62,787 nucleotides of DNA. It comes from Candidatus Siliceabacter maunaloa (lineage in GTDB: Bacteria; Actinomycetota; Thermoleophilia; Solirubrobacterales; Solirubrobacteraceae). The notes under the pieces are model-generated. The model had not been told where the DNA came from. It made no database searches and saw only the letters and a list, made by a program, of their open reading frames with translations. Made by a program: the position numbers and the translations under genes. Location: the NCBI GenBank assembly GCA_024330185.1, contig JANDLV010000019.1:1-62787 (forward strand), given 5' to 3'. Positions 7,766-18,960 of this stretch are shown in pieces; position 1 is the stretch's first letter; the number at the start of each line of letters is the position of its first letter.

Positions 7766-8424
7766 GCGACGAGCCCGCCGTCCAGACCCGGAGCCTGAGC
7801 ATCCGCTACGGGCGCAGGACCGCGCTGCGCGACGTGACGCTGACGGTCCAAGCCGGCGAGCTGGTCGCCCTCGTGGGGCCCAACGGCGCCGGCAAGACGT
7901 CGCTGCTGCACGCGCTGGCCGGCGCCCTGCGCTTCGAGGGCGAGGCGGTGGTGCACGGCCGCATCGCTCTGGTGCCCCAGCGCGCCGCGCTGGATCCCGA
8001 GTTCCCGATCACCGTGGGCCAGGTGGTGGCCACCGCGTGGCGCGGGCGCGGTCGCGACCGCCAGGCGGTGCACCGGGCGCTCGCCCGTGTCGGGCTGGAC
8101 GGCCTCGAGCGCCGACCGATCGCCGAGCTCTCGGGCGGCCAACTCCAGCGCTGCCTGCTGGCCCGCGCGATCGCCGGCCAGCCGCACGTGCTGCTGCTCG
8201 ACGAGCCGCTGAGCGGCGTGGACGCCCATACCGTGGGCGCCGTCCTCGCTCTCGTCGAGGCGATGTGCGCCGTCGGCGCGACGGTCCTGGTGAGCACCCA
8301 CGACCTCGCGCTGGTCCGCGAGCGCTTCCCCCGGTGCGTTTGCCTCAGCGGCACGGTCGTGGGCGACGGCGCCCCGGACGGCGTCCTGGATCCCGCGGGC
8401 GTGGAGCGCGCGTGGACTGGCTGA
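7753..8424 (+). CDS. znuC: zinc ABC transporter ATP-binding protein
   Basis: 223-residue ABC ATPase with Walker A GPNGAGKTS near residue 43, Q-loop PQRAALD, signature LSGGQLQR, Walker B LLLDEP and the switch His in STHDLA. It energises zinc import with ZnuA and ZnuB. It starts inside the end of znuA and its end overlaps the GTG of znuB by 13 nt, so the three are translationally coupled. Confidence 0.93.
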   Translation: MHGIGDEPAVQTRSLSIRYGRRTALRDVTLTVQAGELVALVGPNGAGKTSLLHALAGALRFEGEAVVHGRIALVPQRAALDPEFPITVGQVVATAWRGRGRDRQAVHRALARVGLDGLERRPIAELSGGQLQRCLLARAIAGQPHVLLLDEPLSGVDAHTVGAVLALVEAMCAVGATVLVSTHDLALVRERFPRCVCLSGTVVGDGAPDGVLDPAGVERAWTG

Positions 8425-9266
8425 CCGACCCCTACGCCTACGCCTTCATGCAGCGCGCGCTGATCGCCTCGCTGCTCGTCGGGCTGGTCGCTCCGCTGGT
8501 GGGCGTCTGGATCGTCCTGCGCCGGCTGGCCTACCTGGGCGACGCCATGAGCCACGCCACGCTGGGCGGCGTGGCCGTCGCCTACCTCGCGGGCGCCTCG
8601 GTGACGCTGGGCGCCGTCGGTGCCGGCGTGGCCATGGCCGCCCTCATGGCCCTGCTGGCCGCCCATCCGCGGCTGCGGGCCGACAGCATCGTCGGCGTCG
8701 CGCAGGTCACGCTGTTCGCGGGCGGCGTGCTGGTCATCAACACGCGCGACGACCTGGGCGTCGATCTCTCGCACTTCCTCTTCGGCTCGGTCACCACGGT
8801 GAGCGCCGACGACCTGTGGCTCAACGGCGCCCTCGCCGTCGGTGCCCTCGCCGCGCTGGCCGTCCTGTTCTCCGACCTGCGCTGCGCCACCTTCGACGCG
8901 CCACACGCCAGGCTGACCGGGGTGCCCGTGCGCGCCGTGGACGCGGCCCTGCTGGTCCTGCTGGCCATCAGCGTCGTCCTCGCCCTGCAGACCGTCGGCG
9001 TCCTCATGGCCGTGGCCCTCTTCGTCGTCCCCGCCGCCGCGGCGCGGCTGTGGACCGCGACGATCGAGGCCATGAGCGCGGTGGCCGCGGCGCTGGGCCT
9101 GGGCGCCTCGCTGGCGGGTCTCCACCTCGCCTACCACCTGGCCACCCCGCCCGGCGCAACCGTCGCGCTGGTCGCCGTGGCGCTCCTCGGACTCTCGGTC
9201 GCCGCCACGCTGCCGCGGCGCGCGCGGCGCCCCGCCGCGCACGAGGCCGAGCTCGCCGGCGGGTGA
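8412..9266 (+). CDS. znuB: zinc ABC transporter permease
   Basis: 284-residue ABC-3 family permease with about eight hydrophobic segments; GDAMSHATLGGVAVAYLAGA near residues 45-65 is the family signature for the coupling region. The GTG at 8412 is chosen because it gives a short polar N-terminus before the first membrane helix and overlaps znuC by 13 nt. It completes the znuABC operon. The C-terminal tail is Arg/Ala-rich and cytoplasmic. Confidence 0.92.
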   Translation: MDWLTDPYAYAFMQRALIASLLVGLVAPLVGVWIVLRRLAYLGDAMSHATLGGVAVAYLAGASVTLGAVGAGVAMAALMALLAAHPRLRADSIVGVAQVTLFAGGVLVINTRDDLGVDLSHFLFGSVTTVSADDLWLNGALAVGALAALAVLFSDLRCATFDAPHARLTGVPVRAVDAALLVLLAISVVLALQTVGVLMAVALFVVPAAAARLWTATIEAMSAVAAALGLGASLAGLHLAYHLATPPGATVALVAVALLGLSVAATLPRRARRPAAHEAELAGG

Positions 9267-9333
9267 CAGAGGAGCCGCGCGACCGCGCGCACAGGGTCCG
9301 GGCCCGGGAGCTTGCGCTTCTGGCCCATCCGTA

Positions 9334-9347
9334 TAAGGTGTCCCTAA
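9334..9347. promoter_or_regulatory. iron-box-like site before imelysin gene
   Basis: TAAGG-TGTC-CCTAA, one mismatch from TTAGG-N4-CCTAA, 30 bp before the chosen imelysin start; a further GCCTAA half-site follows at 9356-9361. The spacing to the start matches that of the FG-GAP gene's proximal box. Confidence 0.55.
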
Positions 9348-9376
9348 TGAAGGGAAGCCTAACTCGGAAGGATCTG

Positions 9377-10582
9377 ATGCTCGAACCGTCGCAGCGCCCG
9401 TCTCCGCGAGCGCGTGCCGCCGCCGCGGCCGTCCTCGCAGCCCTCCTCCTCGGGGCCTGCGGCGGCTCCGACGACGACGGCACGGCGAGCAGCACGGACT
9501 CGACGCCCGCCCAGGAGGCGGACGCCACGACGGTCGCCACCACGTACGCCGACGGGGTGCTGGCCGCCTACGACGCGTCTATCGAGAGCGCGACCGCGAT
9601 GCAGGGGTCGATCGAGGCGTTCCTCGAGGACCCGACCGACGAGAGCCTCGCCGCCGCTCGCGAGGCCTGGGTGGCCGCGCGCGACGACTACGGCCCGACG
9701 GAGGCCTTCCGCTTCTACAACAGCCCGATCGACGACGCCGACGACGGCCCGGAGGGCCAGATCAACGCGTGGCCGATGGACGAGGCCTACGTGGACTACG
9801 TCGAGGAGGACTCCGACGCGGGCATCGTCAGCGACACCGAGGGCTTCCCGGAGATCTCGGCGGAGAGCCTGCGCGAGGCCAACGAGGAGGGCGGCGAGAC
9901 CAACGTCTCCACCGGCTGGCACGCGATCGAGTTCCTGCTCTGGGGCCAGGATCTGTCGGACGACGGCCCGGGCGACCGGCCGGTCCGCGACTATGCCGAC
10001 GACGCGATGGCCGACCGGCGTGCGACCTACCTGACGGTGACCACCCAGCAGCTCCTGGAGGACCTGACCGGCGTGCGCGACGAGTGGGCCACCGACGGCG
10101 GCGAGTATCGCGCGCTCTTCCTGTCCGACCCCGACCAGGCGCTGGAGAACATCATCCGGGGCATCGGCGCGCTGAACACCGGCGAGCTGGCCGGTGAGCG
10201 CATCGCCGTGGCGCTGGAGACCGGGGACCAGGAGGACGAGCACTCCTGCTTCAGCGACAACACCAACGCCGACGTCGTCAACAACATCAAGGGGGTGCGG
10301 ATGGTCTACATGGCCGAGTTCCCCGGCGTCACCGGCCCGAGCCTGGACGATCTGCTCACCGAGGCGAACCCCGAGCTCGCCGAGGCGCTGCGCACGCGGA
10401 TCGACGCCACGCTGGCCGAAGCGCAGACCTTCCCCGCGACGTTCGAGACGATGATCGCGGCGGAGGCTGACACCCCCGAGAACGAGGCGCTGGTGAGCGT
10501 CCTCACCTCGCTGGAGGATCTCGGCCCACAGCTCGCCGACGCCGCGCAGGCGCTCGAGGTGACGGTCAACTTCGAGCTCTGA
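9377..10582 (+). CDS. imelysin-family (M75/IrpA-like) iron-regulated lipoprotein
   Basis: 401-residue lipoprotein (lipobox LLGAC, Cys28) of the imelysin family, found in iron-regulated EfeO/IrpA/ICMP-type systems. The family GxHxxE motif is GWHAIEF at residues 180-186, and the rest is helical and strongly acidic. ATG 9377 is preferred over the in-frame ATG 9347 because GGAAGGA lies 6 nt upstream and 9347 falls in the iron box. The next gene, 7 nt downstream, is a DUF1111 di-heme protein, a recurrent partner of imelysins. Role: outer-surface iron binding or ferrous/heme handling; the exact chemistry is unproven for the family. Confidence 0.88.
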   Translation: MLEPSQRPSPRARAAAAAVLAALLLGACGGSDDDGTASSTDSTPAQEADATTVATTYADGVLAAYDASIESATAMQGSIEAFLEDPTDESLAAAREAWVAARDDYGPTEAFRFYNSPIDDADDGPEGQINAWPMDEAYVDYVEEDSDAGIVSDTEGFPEISAESLREANEEGGETNVSTGWHAIEFLLWGQDLSDDGPGDRPVRDYADDAMADRRATYLTVTTQQLLEDLTGVRDEWATDGGEYRALFLSDPDQALENIIRGIGALNTGELAGERIAVALETGDQEDEHSCFSDNTNADVVNNIKGVRMVYMAEFPGVTGPSLDDLLTEANPELAEALRTRIDATLAEAQTFPATFETMIAAEADTPENEALVSVLTSLEDLGPQLADAAQALEVTVNFEL

Positions 10583-10589
10583 CCCTCGC

Positions 10590-12008
<1,419 letters not shown>

Positions 12009-12017
<9 letters not shown>

Positions 12018-14543
12018 CCCTGGGGGCCCCGCCACCTGGAAGGTGTGGACCTCTCCGCGCAGGCGCTGCGGCAGGAGGCCGGTGAAGGCGATCACGGAGT
12101 CCACGGTGCCCCGCCGGTCGCCCAGCGAGGCCAGCACCTCGTCGCCCAGGGCCTCGTCCAGGCTCCAGCGGCCGTCCCCGATCTCGACCGTGCGCGCGAG
12201 CGTGCGCTCGGCGCCGTCGCGCTGGGTCCAGGTGAGGTCCAGGCGCACCACCCCGCGGGCCGCGTCGACGATGGTGCCCTCGGCCAGCAGCCGTCCGCCG
12301 TCGATGCGCGGGCGCTGGGGCTCCAGCTCGCTGGGGTTGGCCGCCGCGCGCAGGCGCACCTCCTGGGGGCGGGTGCGGTCGTTCCCGGGGTAGCGCATGG
12401 TCAGGATGCCGGTGCCCAGCTCGGCAGCGGCACGGCTGACCGGGTCGCGGAAGCGCACCCGCCGGTTCTCGCGGTCGACGTCGGTCGTGAAGGTCGACGT
12501 GCGCCCGGCGGCGCGGAAGCTGCCCACGACCGACCCGCTCGCCCGGGCGGTGATGGGCGCCAGGACGTCGAGGTCGCGGTCGTCGCGGTCGACCCGGGCG
12601 CGGGCGACCTGGAGCTTGGCGGGAAAGCGCGGGGCACCGAGGGCATCGTCCGAGGCCGGCGGGGAGGTCGCCCCAGGCTCGGAGGGCGCGGTCGACCCCG
12701 TCGGGGAGGGCGCCGGCTGGGCGGGCTGCGAGCTGGATCCGGGCGCCGGGGCCGGCTGGGCCGGCGTGCGCAGCGTGAACGGCTCGCCCGCCGTCTCGCC
12801 GGAGGCGTTGGTGGCCACCAGGCGCACCGTGTACTGCGTGTCCGGCGCCAGCCCCTGCACGCGCTCGAAGGCACCGACCTCGCCGAAGCCGTCGCCGGCC
12901 TGGCGCTGCGCAGTACGCACGATGGGCTGACCGGAGGCGGTGAGCTCGAAGAGAGTGGTGGTCTGCTCGCGGTTGGGAACCGCCCGTCCCGAGACTTCGG
13001 CACTCGACGGCGCGGTGGCCTGCCCCTCGCCCCCGCGGACGGTGGGCGGCGAGGCGACGAAGGGCACGAAGACGGCTCCCGAGCTCTCGCGCCCCAGGGC
13101 GGAGGCGCTGTCGGCCCCCAGCGCAATGTCGGGCCGCCCGGCGCCCGTGAAGGTGGACAGCCCGGCCACGTCGCGACCGAGGCGATCACCGGGCGCGGCG
13201 CCGTCCACGGTGTAGCCGTCGTCGGGCGTCAGCGCGGCGAGGTCGACGTCCGTCGCCCGCCCGTAGACCACGTAGGCCGCGCCCGCACCCTCGCGGCCCC
13301 GGGGGCTGGCGTCGTAGGCGCCGATCAGCGCTTCGGCGCGCCCGTCGCCGTCGACGTCGTCCACCGCCGCCACGGCGAAGCCCGCGTGGTCGCCGTCGGC
13401 CACGCCGTTCATGGTGTAGCCCTGCTCGACGGGCATCGTCGAGACGTCGACGGGGGTCGCGTCGGCCTTGCCGTAGACGACATGGGCCCGCCCGCTGCGA
13501 GGCGCGCCGGTCGCCGGTACGCCGTCGGCGCCGACGAGCACGTCGGCCCGCCCGTCCCCGTCGACGTCGCCCGCCGAGGAGATCGCGATGCCCAACCGCT
13601 CGCGGGACACCGGGTTGGTGATGAGGAAGCCGGCGTCGCCCAGCTCGGCCAGGCGCACGGTGTCCGGTCCGGTCCTGCCGAACACCACCGCGGCCTCGCC
13701 CGTGGTCGACTCCCCGCCGCGACCGGCGGTGTAGGAGGACACCAGCACCTCGTCGCGGCCGTCGGCATTCATGTCGCCGCCGATCGCCACGGCGTAGCCG
13801 GCGCGGTCGTTGCCCGCCGCGCCGGCGACCTTGAAGCCGCGCCCCCCCAGCTCGGCCAGCTCCACGTCGTCGCTGCCTGGTCCGCCGAAGACGACGTAGG
13901 CCGCGCCCGCCGTGGCGCCGCCCTCGTCGTTGCCCAACGCACCGACGACGACGTCGTCGAAGCCGTCCCCGTTGACATCGCCCTCACCGCCGTTCTGGTC
14001 GCCCACGCCGAGGCGGTCGCCGTCGGCCTCGGCCTCGATGCGAAAGCCGGCGCCGGCGATGTCTCCGGCCGCGATCGTTCCCGGCTCCGAGCGGCCGAAG
14101 AGGACGTACGTCGTTCCCTTGCCGTTGCGAAGCCAGGCACCGACGGTGATGTCCTCGAGCCCGTCGCCGTCGACGTCGCCGGCGCAGCCCACCGAGAAGC
14201 CGAACTGGTCGCGCGCGCTCTCGCCCTCGATGACCAACCCCTCCCCGCCCAAGTCGCCGAGATCGGCCGGCTCGACCCCCGGACGGCCGAAGACGACGTA
14301 GGCCCGCCCGTTGTTCCCGCCACGCGTGTCGCCCACCACGATGTCGTCCCGCCCGTCCCCGTTGACGTCGCAGGCGGCGATGGTGGAGCCCGCTCCGCCG
14401 CCGGCGGCCTCACCACCGACCACGACGCTGCGATCCCGGGCCAGGTCGGCGTCCTGCGCGGCGGCAGGCGCGGCGAGGAGCAGGAGGGCGCCGAGGGCGA
14501 TGAGCGGGCCGTGGACGGTCCGGCGGGCAGAACGTGTGCGCAT
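12009..14543 (-). CDS. secreted FG-GAP beta-propeller protein with novel C-terminal domain
   Basis: 844-residue exported protein. A signal peptide (LGALLLLAAPAAAQ) is followed by about seven FG-GAP/integrin-alpha repeats with calcium-type loops (DVNGDGRDD, DVDGDGLED, DMNADGRDE), a fibronectin-like segment near 500-580, a Pro/Ser linker and a C-terminal domain of ~206 residues (from RFPAKLQV, nt 12012-12629) that is also present in the NHL protein at 15098-18043. ATG 14543 is preferred to GTG 14582 because the latter lies inside an iron box. Two iron-box palindromes upstream imply expression under iron limitation. A surface role in binding iron or heme sources is speculation. Confidence 0.85.
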
Positions 14544-14572
14544 GCGGGGCTTTCTTGGTCGTCGGGGCGCTG

Positions 14573-14601
14573 TAAGGCGCACCTAAGTTAGGTCACCCTA
14601 A
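14573..14601. promoter_or_regulatory. tandem iron boxes of the FG-GAP gene
   Basis: Two palindromes, TAAGG-CGCA-CCTAA (14573-14586) and TTAGG-TCAC-CCTAA (14588-14601), sit 15 bp apart, 30 bp upstream of ATG 14543. Tandem spacing of this kind fits cooperative binding of a DtxR/IdeR-type repressor. Confidence 0.75.
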
Positions 14602-14633
14602 CACACCGCGGGTCGACCAGGCCTCCCCGTCCG

Positions 14634-15092
14634 TCACGCCGCCGCCAGCGCCGCCTCCAGCTCGCTCGTGGGCGGCGTGGGGATCACGATCGCGTGGCTG
14701 CCACAGACGCCGTCGTGCTCGAGCTGATCGAAGGCCCCTCTGGTCACCAGGCAGAGGTGAGCCGCCTGCGGTGCGTGACGGACGGCGACGCTCGTGGCCA
14801 CCGAGAACAGGACACGCACCTGCAGGCGCAAGGGCTGCCTGAACACGAGGTCGAGCCGTACCGCTCGCGGCCGCTCGCCGAGGTGGAGGATCCGCCAGCG
14901 CGCCGCGACCTCCTTCGGCGTGCCGTCACGACCCGGGGCGAGCTGGGCGAAGAGGTCGGCAAGGCGGCGCTGGCAGGTCTCGTCGACGGCCACCAGGAGC
15001 AGACGCTCCCCGTCTTTCATCCGCAGGACGAGCTCCTTCTGGGCCGGGTGGGCGCCGGCCATGAACTCCTGCAGCGCCCCCTGGTCGGCCAT
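14634..15092 (-). CDS. 152-residue conserved-looking hypothetical
   Basis: Not recognised. A soluble 152-residue protein of mixed alpha/beta character; it has a basic middle section (residues ~50-100) and cysteines at about 40, 116 and 131. No signal peptide or membrane helix. It starts 5 nt after the stop of the NHL gene, so it is co-transcribed with that exported protein, and lies before the FG-GAP promoter. Context suggests a cytoplasmic accessory of the metal-regulated surface proteins, without direct evidence. Confidence 0.6.
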   Translation of the reverse strand: MADQGALQEFMAGAHPAQKELVLRMKDGERLLLVAVDETCQRRLADLFAQLAPGRDGTPKEVAARWRILHLGERPRAVRLDLVFRQPLRLQVRVLFSVATSVAVRHAPQAAHLCLVTRGAFDQLEHDGVCGSHAIVIPTPPTSELEAALAAA

Positions 15093-15097
15093 CGCGC

Positions 15098-18043
15098 TCA
15101 GCCGTCCACCCTGAAGGTGTGAATCTCACCGCGCTGGCGCTCGGGGAGGTAGCCGGTGAAGGCGATGACCGAGTGCGCTTCCCCGGTCCGGTCGCTGGTC
15201 AGGGAGTCCAGCAGCTCCCGGCCGAGCTCCTCGTCGAGCTCCCAGCGCCCGTCCTCGATCTCGATCTGGCGCACCAGCGAGCGTTCGCGACCGCCGGAGA
15301 ACCACTCCACGCGCAGGCGGACCACGCCGCGCGCCTCGCTGGCGATGGTCCCCTCCGCCATCAGCCGACCGTCCGCGATGCGCGGGCGCTGGGGCTCCAG
15401 GTCGCTGGCGTTGCGCGCGGCGCGCAGACGTACCTCCTGAGGCCTGGTGCGCGCGTTGCCCGCGTAGCGCATGGTCAGGATGCCGGTGCCCAGGCGAGCC
15501 TGGGCCGCGAAGATCGGCTCGCGGAAGCGCAGCCGCCGCTGCTGCGCGTCGACGGGCTCGCGGAAGCGGTGGGTGCTCCCGGCGGCCTCGAAGGTCGCCT
15601 CGACGTTCCCCGACGCGCGGGCGGTGATCGGCGCGAGGACGTCCAGCTCGCGGTCCTCGCGGCGCACGCGCGCCCGCTCGACCTGGAGCTTGGCCGCGAA
15701 GCGGGGGCTCGCGTCCTCGCGCGCGCCGCCGGACGGAGCGCCGGAGGGCGGACCGGACGGCGCCGTGGGCGGGGGGCCGGCGGGCGGTGCATCGGCCGGG
15801 GGCGGGGTCCCCCCGGGCTGCTCGCCGCCCGGCTCCTCGGGCTCGGGCTCCGGCTCGGGCTCCGGCGCCGCCACCCGGCGCACGCGGTTGTTGGCGCGGT
15901 CGGCGATGAGCAGCGCGCCGTCGACCTGGGTGGCCAGCGACCACGGCTCGTTCAGCCTCGCCTGCTCGGCCGGGCCGCCGTCGCCGCCGAAGGTTCCCGG
16001 CCGGCCGGCGCCGGCCCAGGGCTCGATGATCCCGGTCACGGCGTCGACGCGGCGCACGCGGTGGTCGAAGGCGTCGGCGACGAAGAGGTTGCCGGCGCCG
16101 TCCACGGTCACGCCGCGTGGGGAGCGCAGGCGGGCGCCGGTGGCCGGGCCGCCGTCCCCGCCGCCGCCCGACTCGCCGGTGCCCACGGCGGTGGAGATGA
16201 CACCGGTGCCCGCGTCGACGCGGCGCACCCGGCGGGTCGGGCCGTCGGCGATTACCACGTCGCCGTCGGGCCCCACGGCGACCTCGGTGGGCGCGCTGAG
16301 CTGCGCATCGGTCGCCGGCGCGCCGTCGCCGCAGGGGGCCTCGGGGTCGCCGCAGTCCTCGCCCGAGCCGGCCAGCGTGCTCACGGGGTTGCCGGACGCC
16401 TCGAGGTCGATCGCGCGGACGCGGTTGTTGCCCGCGTCGCCGACCAGCAGCCGCTCGCCCCCGGCGTCGAGGGCCACGCCCTGGGCCTCGTCGAACTGGG
16501 CCTGCGCCCCGGGACCGTCGCGGAACCCGACCTCCCCCGTGCCGGCGAGGGTCGAGATGACGCCGGTCTGCGCGTCGACGCGGCGCACGCGGCGCAGGTT
16601 GTTGTCCACGAACAGCACGTCGCCGGCGGGCGTGACCGCGACGTCCCACGGGCGGGAGAGCTGGGCCTCGAGCGCGGACCCGCCGTCCCCGCAGGGCGCG
16701 CTGGGGCGATCGCGCGGCTGGCCGGCCGGCTGGCACTGCGTGCCGTCCCCGGCGACCGTGGTGATCGTCCCGTCGGCGGCGTCGATGCGCCGGATCCGGT
16801 GGTTCACGGTGTCGGCCACGAAGGCGTCGCCGTCGGGGCCCACGGTCAGCCCGAAGGGCGAGAAGAGCTGGGCGTCGGGCGCCGGTCCGCCGTCACCGCT
16901 GAAGCCGAAGGCGCCGTTGCCCGCGACGGAGTCGATGAGGCCGTCGGCCAGGTCCACAGCGCGCACCCGACGGTTGAAGCCGTCGGCGATGAACAGGCGT
17001 CCGCCGTCCAGCGCCAGGCCGGCGGGCGCCAGGAGCTGGGCCTGGTCGGCGGGGCCGCCGTCGCCGGAGAAGCCGCCGGTGCCCGTGCCCGCGACCACCT
17101 CGATGGTCCCGTCCGCGGCGGCCACGCGGCTTACCCGATGGCCGCCGCGCTCCACCACGAACAGGTCACCGGCCTCGTCGAGGGCGACGGCGACGGGCAC
17201 GTTCAGCCGCGCCCCGGTGGCCGGACCGCCGGCGGCCGGGTCAGCGGTGCCGCGACCCGCCACGGTGGCGATCGTCCCGTCCCGGGCGTCGACGCGGCGC
17301 ACGGCGTTGTTGCTGGTGTCGGCGATGAACAGGTCACCGTCGGCCGCGACGGCCACGCCGCGGGGAAGGGCCAGCTGCGCCGCGTCGGCCGGCCCGCCGT
17401 CGCCCGCGAAGCCGAAGCGCGACCCCGCGACGGTGGAGATCGTGCCGTCGGGCGCGACCCGGCGGATGCGGTGGTTGGAGGTGTCGGCCACCACGAAGCC
17501 GCCGTCGGGCAGAGCGGCGACCCCGTAGGGGGCGCCGAGGTCGGCCTCGGTCGCCGGCCCGCCGTCCACGGCCGATCCGAACGTGCCGGTGCCCGCGACG
17601 GTGGAGATCTCGCCGGTCCCGGCGTCGACGCGGCGCACCCGGTTGCTGCCGGTGTCGGCGATCAGCAGGTCGCCCTCGGGCGTGAGGGCGATGCCCTGGG
17701 GCCCGATCCCGCTACTGCTGCCGCCGAGCTGCGCGGCGGTGGCCGGGCCGCCGTCGCCCTCACGCCCCTTGGAGGCGTTGCCCGCCACGACGGTCTGCGC
17801 GCCCGTGGCCGGGTCGAGCACGCGCACCACCGCGAAGGTCTCGTCGGCGACGAACAGTCTCCCGTCGCTCACCGCCAGGCCCGTGGGCGTCTGCGCGACA
17901 TCCAGCGCCGGCCCCTGACCCGCCGAGCCCGCGAGGGTCTCGACGGGCGGGGCGCCGAGCGCGGGCGCGGGCGCGGCACAGAGCCCTGCGACCAGCAGGG
18001 CGGCGATGGTGGAGGAGAGCAGTGAGCGGCGCGCCATCGGCAT
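15098..18043 (-). CDS. secreted NHL-repeat beta-propeller protein with novel C-terminal domain
   Basis: 981-residue exported protein. After the signal peptide (MARRSLLSSTIAALLVAG...) come about a dozen NHL units of the pattern IADTxxNRVRRVDAxTGxIxTVAG, each followed by GDGGPAxxAxL; then a Pro/Glu linker and a C-terminal domain of 201 residues (from RFAAKLQV, nt 15101-15703) shared with the FG-GAP protein. ATG 18043 is chosen over an upstream in-frame start at 18082, which falls beyond the metal-site motif; ATG 18037 is also possible. A Zur-like site lies 18 bp upstream and an iron box 120 bp upstream. It is probably a cell-surface adhesion or ligand-binding protein. Confidence 0.85.
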   Translation of the reverse strand: MPMARRSLLSSTIAALLVAGLCAAPAPALGAPPVETLAGSAGQGPALDVAQTPTGLAVSDGRLFVADETFAVVRVLDPATGAQTVVAGNASKGREGDGGPATAAQLGGSSSGIGPQGIALTPEGDLLIADTGSNRVRRVDAGTGEISTVAGTGTFGSAVDGGPATEADLGAPYGVAALPDGGFVVADTSNHRIRRVAPDGTISTVAGSRFGFAGDGGPADAAQLALPRGVAVAADGDLFIADTSNNAVRRVDARDGTIATVAGRGTADPAAGGPATGARLNVPVAVALDEAGDLFVVERGGHRVSRVAAADGTIEVVAGTGTGGFSGDGGPADQAQLLAPAGLALDGGRLFIADGFNRRVRAVDLADGLIDSVAGNGAFGFSGDGGPAPDAQLFSPFGLTVGPDGDAFVADTVNHRIRRIDAADGTITTVAGDGTQCQPAGQPRDRPSAPCGDGGSALEAQLSRPWDVAVTPAGDVLFVDNNLRRVRRVDAQTGVISTLAGTGEVGFRDGPGAQAQFDEAQGVALDAGGERLLVGDAGNNRVRAIDLEASGNPVSTLAGSGEDCGDPEAPCGDGAPATDAQLSAPTEVAVGPDGDVVIADGPTRRVRRVDAGTGVISTAVGTGESGGGGDGGPATGARLRSPRGVTVDGAGNLFVADAFDHRVRRVDAVTGIIEPWAGAGRPGTFGGDGGPAEQARLNEPWSLATQVDGALLIADRANNRVRRVAAPEPEPEPEPEEPGGEQPGGTPPPADAPPAGPPPTAPSGPPSGAPSGGAREDASPRFAAKLQVERARVRREDRELDVLAPITARASGNVEATFEAAGSTHRFREPVDAQQRRLRFREPIFAAQARLGTGILTMRYAGNARTRPQEVRLRAARNASDLEPQRPRIADGRLMAEGTIASEARGVVRLRVEWFSGGRERSLVRQIEIEDGRWELDEELGRELLDSLTSDRTGEAHSVIAFTGYLPERQRGEIHTFRVDG

Positions 18044-18060
18044 CCCGTCGGAGAAAGAGC

Positions 18061-18080
18061 TAAGAACGAGAATCATTAGC
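18061..18080. promoter_or_regulatory. putative Zur-like site before NHL gene
   Basis: TAAGAACGAGAATCATTAGC; its reverse complement starts GCTAATGATTCTCGTTC, sharing 14 of 15 bases with the site before carbonic anhydrase. The second half-site is weak, so metal regulation here is tentative. Confidence 0.35.
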
Positions 18081-18163
18081 ACCTTTCTACCCTGGATGCC
18101 TCTTTCCGTGAACGAGCCCTTGCACCATTCCCACCGTTGCGGTATGGATTCAGGGGCAGCTTG

Positions 18164-18177
18164 TTAGGTAACCCTAA
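18164..18177. promoter_or_regulatory. iron box in the NHL / SirB1 divergent promoter
   Basis: TTAGG-TAAC-CCTAA, a TTAGG-N4-CCTAA palindrome 15 bp before the GTG of the SirB1-like gene and 120 bp before the NHL start. It could control either or both. Confidence 0.7.
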
Positions 18178-18192
18178 GCGCCTGGAGGCATC

Positions 18193-18843
18193 GTGCCCAT
18201 CGCCCCGTTCACCCAGCAGGCCCGCGCGCCGCGCTGCCCCGAGCACACCGATCTGCTCCTTGCGCTGGCCGCGGAGTTCGCCTCCGTCGACGAGGGGGCC
18301 TTCAGCGACGGGCTCGACGCGCTGGCGGCCCCGCTCATGGCCGTCCACGGCCACCCGCCGATCGCCCAGATGCTCGCCCTCCGAGTGGCGCTGCGCCCCT
18401 TCCGCGCCGCCACCGCGGGCTCCGACGGGCGCAGCGTCCTCCTCGTGCACGACGTCCTCGAGCGCCGCGCCGGCGACCCGACGCTGCTGGTCTGCCTGGG
18501 CGCCGAGCTCGGCCGCCGGGCCGGGATTCCGCTCGGCGTGATCGGCGACGGGCACGGGCGACACCTGCTCGCCCACCGAACGATGAATGAGCCCGTGGCG
18601 CTCGACCCGGTTGCGGATCGGCCCGTCCAGCGGGTCGACGAGTCCGGCCACTACTCGTGGCGCTGTGCGCACCAGGTCGTCTTCGTCGTCCTCGGGTGCA
18701 TCGCCGGCCACGCGCTGCTGGATACGGGCGAGCACGATGTCGCCGAGCACGCGACACGGCTGCGCCTGACCCTCCCCATCGACCACCCCACCCGCGCCCA
18801 TCTCGACCAGGAGCTGGCCGCCGTGCTGGCGGAGGCGGGGTGA
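18193..18843 (+). CDS. SirB1-family transglutaminase-like protein
   Basis: 216-residue protein with the SirB1/Transglut_core2 signature: LLVCLGAELGRRAGIPLGVIG near residues 97-118 followed by GHGRHLLAHR and an ALDPVADRP stretch. The Cys-His layout resembles a papain/transglutaminase fold, but SirB1 proteins often lack catalysis. GTG 18193 has GGAGG 5 nt upstream. The gene sits directly under an iron box, which is unexpected for this family, and upstream of the His-rich/zur pair. Its role here is unknown. Confidence 0.7.
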   Translation: MPIAPFTQQARAPRCPEHTDLLLALAAEFASVDEGAFSDGLDALAAPLMAVHGHPPIAQMLALRVALRPFRAATAGSDGRSVLLVHDVLERRAGDPTLLVCLGAELGRRAGIPLGVIGDGHGRHLLAHRTMNEPVALDPVADRPVQRVDESGHYSWRCAHQVVFVVLGCIAGHALLDTGEHDVAEHATRLRLTLPIDHPTRAHLDQELAAVLAEAG

Positions 18844-18870
18844 GCGCCGCGGCGCGACAGGCGCCGCCCC

Positions 18871-18887
18871 GGGACGCGTAGCGTCCC
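18871..18887 (+). terminator. possible hairpin after SirB1-like gene
   Basis: GGGACGC-GTA-GCGTCCC forms a perfect 7-bp stem 28 nt after the stop. No T-run follows, so it may be a factor-assisted terminator or simply a hairpin. Confidence 0.35.
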
Positions 18888-18960
18888 TGGACCGCCCGCC
18901 GCGACCGCGACTCATTCGCGCCTGCTGGCCGCATCGACCGCGTGCGCCTACGGTGGGGCC

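Noticed and set aside
12045-14591. Long open frame antisense to the FG-GAP gene
   Set aside because: The antisense text is low-complexity and repeats with the FG-GAP blades; the minus-strand protein has a signal peptide and known repeats.
15119-18025. Very long open frame antisense to the NHL gene
   Set aside because: High-GC antisense shadow: repetitive Gly/Arg/Ala/Val text without domains, and mirrors the NHL periodicity of the real gene.
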